This document shows, one piece after another, positions 1 to 6,074 of a DNA stretch of 6,557 bases; the first letter of the stretch is position 1, and every line of letters begins with the position of its first letter. Where the stretch lies: the NCBI GenBank assembly GCA_002480935.1, contig DLDC01000096.1:1-6557 (forward strand), given 5' to 3'. Below the pieces are notes generated by a model. That model saw only the letters and a program-made list of their open reading frames with translations. It was not told the origin of the DNA and ran no database searches. Made by a program: the position numbers and the translations under genes. The stretch comes from Prevotella sp. UBA7782. GTDB lineage: Bacteria > Bacteroidota > Bacteroidia > Bacteroidales > Bacteroidaceae.

Positions 1-16
1 TCTGCACATGACAAAA

Positions 17-43
17 CTCTGAAAAACTTATAGTTACTCAGAG
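17..43. promoter_or_regulatory. Interrupted palindrome upstream of the outer-membrane receptor gene
   Basis: The outer arms CTCTGA (17-22) and TCAGAG (38-43) are perfect reverse complements. A second pair, AACT (25-28) and AGTT (32-35), sits symmetrically inside them, leaving a 3-nt centre (TAT) and a 2x2 mismatch between the two arm pairs. It lies 65 bp before the start codon at 109 and is followed on the plus strand by an A8 run (50-57), not a T-run, so it is not a classical terminator for plus-strand transcription. It could be a repressor or activator operator, or an RNA hairpin in a leader or upstream 3' end. The symmetry is seen directly; the regulatory role is inferred. The rest of 1-108 is AT-rich, with no convincing TAnnTTTG box. 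Confidence 0.35.
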
Positions 44-108
44 ACATATAAAAAAAATATTGATAATAAATTGAACGTTTAGTTGCGGACTACAAATCTT
101 ATTGTATT

Positions 109-2589
109 ATGATGAAGAAAGCGTTTATGTTTGCGTCTCTGCTGAGTGTGACACTGATGGCTGAGGCTCAAACAACGAGTATCAAGGGTGTTTTTGCTGA
201 TTCTATTACTCATGTGGGTGAGCCGTATGCCACGGTGCGGGTGTTTAAGACAGAAAATCAGGAGCATCCATTGGCGATGGCCCTTACCGAAAGAGATGGT
301 TCGTTCGCATTAGAAGCTAAGGGCAGTGGCAAATGTGTGCTCGTTGTGTCGGCCTTGGGACGCAAGGAGGTACGGCGTACGCTGTCTTTAGGAAGTTCCG
401 CAACGCTCAGTGTAGACACGCTGTGGGCCGTAGACGATGCGCAGAATTTGCAAGGAGTCACTGTTGAAGCCCGTAAGCCACTTGTAAAGATGGAGACAGA
501 CAAGGTGAGCTACGACGTACTGAGTGATGAGGAATCCAAGTCGCGCACTGTGCTCGACATGCTTCGCAAGGTGCCCATGGTGACTGTTGATGGCCAAGAC
601 AATATCACGGTGAACGGCAGCAGCTCGTTCAAGGTACTTGTAGACGGCAAGCCCAGTCCTATGTTCAGCAGCAATCCCTCGCAGGTGTTCAAGTCTATGC
701 CAGCCACGACGGTGAAGAAGATAGAGGTGCTGACCAACCCTGGGGCCAAATATGATGCCGAAGGCGTGGGGGGCGTGCTCAACATCACGCTTAACAAGCA
801 AGGGAAAGGCAGTGCTGACCTGAATGGCTATAACGGCAACGTGAATGTCCGTGCGGGCAACCGCCAGCTAATGGGCAGCGCTTTTGTGTCGGGTCAGCAG
901 GGCAAATTTTCATATAGTGCCATGGTCTTCAGCAACCGGAATGCTCCGCTCATGGTAGACTATTCAACCACCCGCACACAGCAGATGGATGGTAAGCCAT
1001 ATATTGTAGACACGAAAGTGAAATCTGATCAGCGTCCGTCGGCCTATTCGTATGCCAATGTGAGCATGGGATATGATTTAGACTCTATGAGCGTTATCAC
1101 GGCTACAATGAGTTCTTCCAAATGGTTTATGAAGTCACGCTCGGACGCTACTACTTCCATGGGGCTTGAAAATATGAGCAGCAACGCCTATGGCACCGAT
1201 CTGGAAGCCGACAATAACAGTAACAATCTGAATGTTGAAACCGACTATCAGCGTTTCTTCAATAAGGAGCGCACGCACAGCCTCACGCTGAGTTATCAAT
1301 ATGCGTTGTCGGACAGCAAGAGTAACAGCCACTCCACCTACAGTCCCATAGATGGTTATCTGCCTGAAGGCCTCTCAGAGTATCGCTCGGCCGGCAAGCC
1401 GCGAAGCACGGAGCATACGGCACAACTGGATTATGTGTTGCCGTTCAGCGATAAGCATAAGATTAATGCAGGTGCAAAGTATATAGCCCGCTCCAACCAT
1501 GCCTGCTCGGGATGGTATGATCTGGCAGACGGCACGAGCACCTATAACGAGACGAACAGTTCTGACTATAAGAACGACCAGAAAATCATGGCATATTATT
1601 CTGAGTATGTGGGCAACTTTGGTAAGTTCGGTGCCAAGACCGGATTGCGCTTTGAGCGTACTTGGGAGCACATCGCATATAAGTTAGGGCAGAAAGACGA
1701 CTTCAGCCGCAACTATAACAACCTTGTGCCTTCGGCATCGTTTACTTATAATATTACGCAGGGCATGAACTTAGGCGTGAACTATGGTATGCGCATCGCG
1801 CGTCCGGGCATAGGCTACCTTAATCCTTACGTAGATAAGAGTCAGACCACACAGATTACTTATGGCAATCCGCAACTGAGTGTGGAGAAGTCGCACAACA
1901 TTCAGTTGGTGTATAACATGTTTTCCACTAAGTTCTCTATGAACGTTACGCTCGGAGAGTATTTCTGCAACAATGGCATCTCACAATATTCGTTTTTAAA
2001 GGACGGCATACAGAACATCACATACGGCAACGTGATGCGCTCGCGATGGACGAATCTTAACACTTACCTTAACTGGGCACCCTCGACGAAGACACGCATC
2101 ATGGCCAACCTGACAGGTGACTATGGCGACATGCGCAGCGATGTGGTAGAAGCAAGAAACCATGGTTGGCAGGCCTCTGGCTATGTGGGTTTGGACCAAG
2201 AGATGTGGTGGAAACTGAAGCTGAACCTCGGCGTGTGGGCCACAACACACCATTATGCTCCGCAAGGCATTGACCAGGGAGCCATGCAGTTTGGCTTTGC
2301 CACCCTTACCAAGAATTTCTGTAAGGACAGGCTCACGGTGGCCCTCTCTTATTCGGGGTCTCTCAGGGGCAGGCTTAAGATAAAAACGTATACGGAAGGC
2401 AAGGACTACATCACGCGGACGATGATGTCGGCTAACATTCAGTCTGTAGGCGTGTCGCTGACTTGGAAGTTCGGCAATGTGAACAAGCAGTTCAGACAAA
2501 CCGGAAGCCGCATCAACAACGACTTCATGGAGAAGAGCCAAGGAAGCACCACATCTTCGCCAATGGGCGGAAATGGCGTAGAGCGGTGA
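109..2589 (+). CDS. Outer-membrane beta-barrel protein, TonB-dependent-receptor-like
   Basis: The 826-residue protein is predicted to sit in the outer membrane. It starts with a Sec signal peptide (MMKK, a hydrophobic stretch to about residue 18, likely SPase I cleavage after AEA at 20). A carboxypeptidase-regulatory-like beta-sandwich follows (about 23-104), then the linker LQGVTVEARKPLV typical of this Bacteroidota family. A plug-like domain (about 127-231) contains VLDMLRKVPMV, VNGSSSFKVLVDG and NPGAKYDAEGVGGVLNI. The rest is a barrel rich in alternating aromatic beta-strands, ending near WKFGN (786-790), with a 36-residue polar tail. The architecture matches the outer-membrane beta-barrel family close to TonB-dependent receptors. 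The ligand cannot be told. No SusD-like partner is adjacent, so a glycan-utilisation locus is not supported. Two adjacent ATGs (109 and 112) could serve as start; neither has a Shine-Dalgarno sequence. The gene ends 8 bp before the converging phosphatase gene. Confidence 0.9.
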   Translation: MMKKAFMFASLLSVTLMAEAQTTSIKGVFADSITHVGEPYATVRVFKTENQEHPLAMALTERDGSFALEAKGSGKCVLVVSALGRKEVRRTLSLGSSATLSVDTLWAVDDAQNLQGVTVEARKPLVKMETDKVSYDVLSDEESKSRTVLDMLRKVPMVTVDGQDNITVNGSSSFKVLVDGKPSPMFSSNPSQVFKSMPATTVKKIEVLTNPGAKYDAEGVGGVLNITLNKQGKGSADLNGYNGNVNVRAGNRQLMGSAFVSGQQGKFSYSAMVFSNRNAPLMVDYSTTRTQQMDGKPYIVDTKVKSDQRPSAYSYANVSMGYDLDSMSVITATMSSSKWFMKSRSDATTSMGLENMSSNAYGTDLEADNNSNNLNVETDYQRFFNKERTHSLTLSYQYALSDSKSNSHSTYSPIDGYLPEGLSEYRSAGKPRSTEHTAQLDYVLPFSDKHKINAGAKYIARSNHACSGWYDLADGTSTYNETNSSDYKNDQKIMAYYSEYVGNFGKFGAKTGLRFERTWEHIAYKLGQKDDFSRNYNNLVPSASFTYNITQGMNLGVNYGMRIARPGIGYLNPYVDKSQTTQITYGNPQLSVEKSHNIQLVYNMFSTKFSMNVTLGEYFCNNGISQYSFLKDGIQNITYGNVMRSRWTNLNTYLNWAPSTKTRIMANLTGDYGDMRSDVVEARNHGWQASGYVGLDQEMWWKLKLNLGVWATTHHYAPQGIDQGAMQFGFATLTKNFCKDRLTVALSYSGSLRGRLKIKTYTEGKDYITRTMMSANIQSVGVSLTWKFGNVNKQFRQTGSRINNDFMEKSQGSTTSSPMGGNGVER

Positions 2590-2597
2590 GCGAAGCG

Positions 2598-3251
2598 TTA
2601 TGCCAATAGGCTCATCGCTATGTTGTAGACCTCATCAAAACGGTTAATGATAAATTCAGCCTGAGCTTCTTGCAGGCTGCTGAGGCTGCCGTTGCCATAG
2701 GTTACGCCACAGGTGTGTGAGCCGGCTGTGCGTCCCATTGTTATGTCGAACGCCGTATCGCCCACCACGAGGGCATCTTGAGGCTTCGCGCCATATTCTT
2801 TTAGCGTGCTGAGCACCATATCTGGAGCGGGCTTGGCATGCTCTACATCACTCACGGTGACGATGTAGCCGATGTATTGGGCTATGCCCATCTCATTGAG
2901 AAACTGCATAAGCGACGGCCGTCTGCGGCTCGTGGCTATAGTGAGCGTGCATCCCGCCTCATGCAGACGGGCCAGCGTGGCCTCTACACCGGGAAAGATG
3001 TCCACGGCACCGGCCACATTTTTCTTGCTGAATATGCGCTCGTAGGTGTGCACACATTCATCGGCCGCCTCGCTGCTCATGTCATGCAGTTTGATGAAAG
3101 AGTCTTTCAGCGGCAGGCCTATGGTCTGCCGGCAAGCCTGGCGTGAGGGAACTTCGAGGCCCCGTTCGGCGAAAGTGGCCTGCAAGGTGCTCGTGATGAG
3201 TGGTTCGGTGTCGGCTATTGTGCCGTCGAAATCAAGTATAATCAGTTTCAT
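2598..3251 (-). CDS. HAD-superfamily hydrolase, phosphoglycolate phosphatase / beta-phosphoglucomutase-like
   Basis: This is a cytosolic haloacid-dehalogenase-fold phosphatase of 217 residues with all four motifs. Motif I is DFDGT with nucleophile Asp7 and acid/base Asp9. Motif II is IATSR with Thr107. The motif III lysine lies in AKPAPD (Lys140). Motif IV is VVGDTAFD (Asp165, Asp169). A helical C1-type cap lies between motifs I and II (about 16-85) and includes TIGLPL. This pattern fits Mg-dependent phosphatases or phosphomutases for small phosphorylated metabolites; the substrate cannot be read from sequence. The start at 3251 was chosen because it gives MKLIILDFDGT, the usual spacing to motif I. 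An alternative ATG at 3263 adds four residues (MINV) and overlaps the upstream peptidase stop by one base (TAATG), which would couple translation. It is the second gene of a minus-strand unit behind the lipoprotein peptidase; a functional link between the two is not evident. Confidence 0.88.
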   Translation of the reverse strand: MKLIILDFDGTIADTEPLITSTLQATFAERGLEVPSRQACRQTIGLPLKDSFIKLHDMSSEAADECVHTYERIFSKKNVAGAVDIFPGVEATLARLHEAGCTLTIATSRRRPSLMQFLNEMGIAQYIGYIVTVSDVEHAKPAPDMVLSTLKEYGAKPQDALVVGDTAFDITMGRTAGSHTCGVTYGNGSLSSLQEAQAEFIINRFDEVYNIAMSLLA

Positions 3252-3262
3252 AACGTTAATCA

Positions 3263-4282
3263 TTAAGGAACGAGTTGTGGCACCATGACGCAGATGGTCT
3301 TGGCTTTTACATAGTCGTAACTCACGTACATATACCCCCCATATCGGTTAGAGGCACCCCATGAGTTTTTCATGATGAAGAACGGCTGCCCGTTTTGGTC
3401 GTGTGCCAGCCCGCATATCTCCATGCAATGGTCGTCGGTGGTGCGCCTATTCTCAAAGTCTTGCTGCCTTGTTTGCTGTGTGACGGGCATCTGCCCGGGC
3501 GTGAGTGTTGCCGTGCCCAGGTCGTATCTGAAGCCCGGTTCGGTGATGTCGCCCTCCCAGCACACGGGGTGCCCGCTCTTGATGGTGTTGGTGATGAGCG
3601 TGAGCAGGCTGTCGATGGGCACATTCATATAGCTGTCTTGAAAATTGTTGTCGGGTACCTCCAGTATGAACGGCGCGCCGAAAGGGTGATGGGTGAAGCT
3701 GGTGAAGCCTTCATACTCATCGTCACGGCACACGCTGTGGGCAAACTGCACGGGGGTGTAGGTGGCGCCATAGAGATATACGCCCTTAGCCATGGGCTGT
3801 ATGTTATCGTCTAAGAGCTTGTCAGCCTGTGCGCTGAGCTGTTGAAGGCTACGGGCAGATGAGGCAAGCAGGGCGAGCTTGCGTGTTAGCGTACCGTAGT
3901 CGCATTGCGCATTGCCTTGAAAGGCATCATACTGATTGAGTCCGTAAGCCCCTATCAGGTGTATCAAGCCCGGTGCCATGCCCCGCATAGAGATGCTTGT
4001 GGGGCGCCGGGTGAGAAAGGCGCTCACCGTCTTGGCCTTCAGAAGCTGCCGTGCTACGAAGCTGGGCGAGAGGTTAACGGAGTCGCCCTGCATGATGTGC
4101 TGCGTCTCTATGGTGGCCAGCATGGCGTAGACCCAGCACAGCGGGCTCTTGCCCTGGTCTTTTACGGGCGTGGTCTTGAGCATCACGTCGGTGACAAACC
4201 GCTCTTTGCCGGGCTCGGTGCGCTTCTTGGCGCAGGAAGAGAGCATTGCCAGGATGATGATGAATATCGCTATTCTTTGCAT
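3263..4282 (-). CDS. Lipoprotein C1-family (papain superfamily) cysteine peptidase
   Basis: The 339-residue protein begins with a lipoprotein signal peptide: MQR, a hydrophobic run IAIFIIILAML and lipobox LSSC with Cys17 as lipidation site. The residues after the cysteine (AKKRTEP) lack the acidic cluster linked to surface export in Bacteroidota, so a periplasm-facing anchor is favoured. The active-site pattern is visible: oxyanion Gln43 and nucleophile Cys49 in DQGKSPLCW, His285 in DDHCMEI, and Asn306 in FIMKNSWG. The Gln-Cys spacing of six equals papain's. The Cys-His distance (about 236 residues) and the DHCME context look more like the bleomycin-hydrolase/PepC branch than papain. No separate propeptide is obvious, since Gln43 comes only 26 residues after the lipidated cysteine. 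An open frame continues 67 codons upstream to 4483, but it would bury the signal peptide and overlap the divergent gene; start 4282 is preferred and has a TACCTTTG box just upstream. The substrate is unknown. Confidence 0.85.
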   Translation of the reverse strand: MQRIAIFIIILAMLSSCAKKRTEPGKERFVTDVMLKTTPVKDQGKSPLCWVYAMLATIETQHIMQGDSVNLSPSFVARQLLKAKTVSAFLTRRPTSISMRGMAPGLIHLIGAYGLNQYDAFQGNAQCDYGTLTRKLALLASSARSLQQLSAQADKLLDDNIQPMAKGVYLYGATYTPVQFAHSVCRDDEYEGFTSFTHHPFGAPFILEVPDNNFQDSYMNVPIDSLLTLITNTIKSGHPVCWEGDITEPGFRYDLGTATLTPGQMPVTQQTRQQDFENRRTTDDHCMEICGLAHDQNGQPFFIMKNSWGASNRYGGYMYVSYDYVKAKTICVMVPQLVP

Positions 4283-4289
4283 GATGTTG

Positions 4290-4297
4290 CAAAGGTA
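4290..4297 (-). promoter_or_regulatory. Bacteroidota -7 box (TACCTTTG) of the peptidase-phosphatase unit
   Basis: The minus strand reads TACCTTTG, a perfect match to the Bacteroidota -7 consensus TAnnTTTG. Its last base is separated from the peptidase ATG (4282) by 7 nt. With the usual short distance from the box to the transcription start, the mRNA would start at or a few bases before the ATG. No clear TTTG -33 element is seen at 19-21 bp upstream. The match is seen directly; promoter function is inferred. Confidence 0.55.
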
Positions 4298-4341
4298 ATG
4301 AAAAAAGTGATAGCGTAGCGACTTATTAGCCAATCTTTTTG

Positions 4342-4349
4342 TAACTTTG
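4342..4349 (+). promoter_or_regulatory. Bacteroidota -7 box (TAACTTTG) of the U32-sufE-methyltransferase unit
   Basis: The plus strand reads TAACTTTG, a perfect TAnnTTTG match, 8 nt before the ATG at 4358. It shares the string CTTTGCA and near-identical spacing with the box on the opposite strand. A T-rich stretch (TTTTTG, 4336-4341) immediately precedes it, and no clear -33 TTTG lies at the usual spacing. Together the two boxes make 4283-4357 a compact divergent promoter region. Function is inferred from consensus and position. Confidence 0.6.
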
Positions 4350-4357
4350 CACGCGTT

Positions 4358-5620
4358 ATGAATACGACAGAACAATATGAGGTGATGGCTCCGGTGGGCT
4401 CTATGGAGTCGCTCACGGCGGCTATTCAGGCCGGTGCCGACAGCGTTTATTTCGGCATTGGCAAGCTGAACATGCGGTCGCACTCAGCCAATCATTTCGA
4501 CATATCCGACTTACGTGAGATTGCTTCCATTTGCGACAGCCACGGCATCAAGACCTATCTCACGGTGAACACCGTTATATATGACGATGATCTGCCCACG
4601 ATGCGCGAGATAATAGACGCGGCCCATGATGCCGGCATAACAGCTATCATAGCCTCAGACGTTGCCGTGATGAGCTATTGCAGGCAGCGCGGTGTGGAAG
4701 TGCACCTCTCTACGCAGCTCAACATATCCAACATCGAAGCCCTGAAGTTCTACAGTCAGTTTGCTGATGTGAGCGTGCTGGCCCGCGAACTGAATATGGG
4801 TCAGGTGAAGAAACTGCATGAGGAGATCATCGAGCAGCATGTGTGCGGGCCGAAGGGTGAGCCGGTGCGCATAGAGATGTTCTGCCATGGTGCCCTCTGC
4901 ATGGCCGTTTCGGGCAAGTGCTACCTGTCGCTTAACAACGCCGGTCGCTCGGCCAACCGTGGCGAGTGTATGCAGCTGTGCCGCAGAAGCTATATCGTTA
5001 CTGATGCCGACACGGGCACGCAGCTGGAGATAGACAATAAATACATCATGAGTCCTAAGGACTTGAAGACCATACGCTTTATCGATAAGATGATGGATGC
5101 TGGCGTGAGGGTGTTCAAGATAGAGGGCAGGGCACGCGGCCCGGAATATGTCTACACCGTGGTGAAATGCTACAAGGAGGCCATCCAGAGTGTTTTGGAC
5201 GGCACGTTCACCGAGGAAAAGAAAGACGCATGGGACGAACGGTTGGCCAAAGTGTTCAACCGCGGCTTTTGGGACGGCTATTATCAAGGTCAGACCATGG
5301 GCGAGTGGAACAAGCATTATGGTTCTGTGGCAACAGAAAAGAAGGTGCTTGTAGGCAAGGTGATGAAGTATTTCTCACGTCTGAACGTGGCAGAGGTGGC
5401 TGTAGAGGCGTCAGACTTCAGCCTGGGCGACAAGTTGCTGATAACCGGACCCACCACCGGCGTGATGTATCTCGACGCCACCGAGATAAGATATGACCTG
5501 AAGCCGGTGAACAAAGCCCTGCAGGGACAGCGCGTGTCTATTCCCGTTAAGGGCAAGGTGAGACCCTCAGACAAGCTCTTCAAGCTGGTTGAGGTGACAG
5601 AATGGAAAGAAGTTAAATAA
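4358..5620 (+). CDS. Peptidase U32 family protein, TrhP/RlhA-like Fe-S RNA hydroxylase candidate
   Basis: The 420-residue cytosolic protein carries the U32 signature EMFCHGALCMAVSGKCYLS (173-191). The cysteine set Cys181, Cys188, Cys204 and Cys208 (the last two in NRGECMQLCR) matches the pattern that binds an iron-sulfur cluster in YegQ/TrhP. The N-terminal half is TIM-barrel-like (APVGSMESLTAAIQAGADSVYFG style start, HLSTQLNISN around 116-125). After the KIEGRARGPEYV segment (254-265), residues about 320-415 form a small C-terminal beta-domain (U32_C-like). Although named peptidases, characterised members hydroxylate tRNA U34 (TrhP, using prephenate) or 23S rRNA (RlhA). Which RNA this one modifies cannot be decided here; the length is slightly below the roughly 450 residues of E. 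coli TrhP. It leads an operon with sufE (16-bp gap) and a methyltransferase. An additional cysteine, Cys176, precedes the cluster set. Confidence 0.85.
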   Translation: MNTTEQYEVMAPVGSMESLTAAIQAGADSVYFGIGKLNMRSHSANHFDISDLREIASICDSHGIKTYLTVNTVIYDDDLPTMREIIDAAHDAGITAIIASDVAVMSYCRQRGVEVHLSTQLNISNIEALKFYSQFADVSVLARELNMGQVKKLHEEIIEQHVCGPKGEPVRIEMFCHGALCMAVSGKCYLSLNNAGRSANRGECMQLCRRSYIVTDADTGTQLEIDNKYIMSPKDLKTIRFIDKMMDAGVRVFKIEGRARGPEYVYTVVKCYKEAIQSVLDGTFTEEKKDAWDERLAKVFNRGFWDGYYQGQTMGEWNKHYGSVATEKKVLVGKVMKYFSRLNVAEVAVEASDFSLGDKLLITGPTTGVMYLDATEIRYDLKPVNKALQGQRVSIPVKGKVRPSDKLFKLVEVTEWKEVK

Positions 5621-5636
5621 TTAAATGATATAGATA

Positions 5637-6074
5637 ATGACCATCAACGAAGCACAAGACGAGGTTGTTGAGGAGTTTCAGGACTTCGACGACTGGATGG
5701 ATAAATACCAGATGCTCATCGATTTGGGCAATGACTTGGATGAGTTGGACAGTAAATATAAGACTGACCAGAACCTGATAGACGGATGCCAGAGCCGTGT
5801 ATGGCTGCAATGCGATTATAAGGATGGCAAGCTGGTGTTTACAGCAGACAGCGACGCACTGATAGTGAAGGGCATCATAGCCTTGCTCATACAGGTGCTG
5901 AGCGGGCATACCCCAAAGGAAATTCTTGATGCCGACCTCTACTTCATAGACAAGATAGGGCTCAGGGAGCATCTGTCGCCTACACGCTCCAACGGCTTGT
6001 TGGCTATGGTGAAGCAGATAAAGGCCTATGCCCTGGCGTATAGAACCAAAGAAGAAGCTGCCGAGAATGCGTAA
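5637..6074 (+). CDS. sufE: SufE family cysteine desulfuration protein
   Basis: This is a 145-residue cytosolic protein of the usual SufE length. SufE takes persulfide sulfur from the cysteine desulfurase SufS and hands it to the Suf scaffold for Fe-S cluster assembly. The active-site cysteine lies in LIDGCQSRVWL at residue 51, the same number as in E. coli SufE. Other family features are the N-terminal helix with FDDWMDKYQMLIDLG, the VKGIIALLIQVLSGHTP segment, and the C-terminal GLREHLSPTRSNGLLAMVKQI helix. The ATG at 5637 follows the U32 stop by 16 bp in an AT-rich spacer without a Shine-Dalgarno sequence. The end overlaps the next gene by 8 nt (ATGCGTAA), indicating co-transcription and coupled translation. 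No sufS, sufB, sufC or sufD lies in this window, so the desulfurase partner must be encoded elsewhere or further downstream. Confidence 0.92.
   Translation: MTINEAQDEVVEEFQDFDDWMDKYQMLIDLGNDLDELDSKYKTDQNLIDGCQSRVWLQCDYKDGKLVFTADSDALIVKGIIALLIQVLSGHTPKEILDADLYFIDKIGLREHLSPTRSNGLLAMVKQIKAYALAYRTKEEAAENA

Noticed and set aside
29..98. Possible TAnnTTTG promoter for the receptor gene (best partial match TAAATTGA at 67-74).
   Set aside because: Every candidate breaks the conserved TTTG part of the motif. The promoter may use another sigma factor or lie left of the window, so none was annotated.
1996..2541. 181-codon minus-strand open frame within the receptor gene.
   Set aside because: It is antisense to the beta-barrel region; no motif or signal was seen, and it is best explained as a shadow of the real gene.
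109..2589. The receptor gene as part of a SusC/SusD polysaccharide-utilisation locus.
   Set aside because: No SusD-like lipoprotein, glycoside hydrolase or sensor gene is adjacent; downstream genes are on the opposite strand and unrelated.
2574..2605. Stem TGGCGTA/TATGCCA (7 bp with one G-T pair, 18-nt loop) spanning the convergent stop codons, considered as a shared terminator.
   Set aside because: The stem is short, the loop is long and there is no T-run on either strand. The arms lie within both coding sequences, so chance pairing is likely; how the two convergent transcripts end remains unexplained.
4283..4483. 67-codon N-terminal extension of the peptidase frame up to an ATG at 4483.
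   Set aside because: It would overlap the divergent U32 gene by 126 bp, cross both promoter boxes and place a clean lipoprotein signal peptide in the middle of the protein. Its residues look like antisense translation.
4655..5317. 220-codon minus-strand open frame inside the U32 gene.
   Set aside because: It is entirely antisense to a gene with a full family signature; the composition is His/Leu/Ala-rich without recognisable motifs, as expected from reading GC-biased third codon positions backwards.
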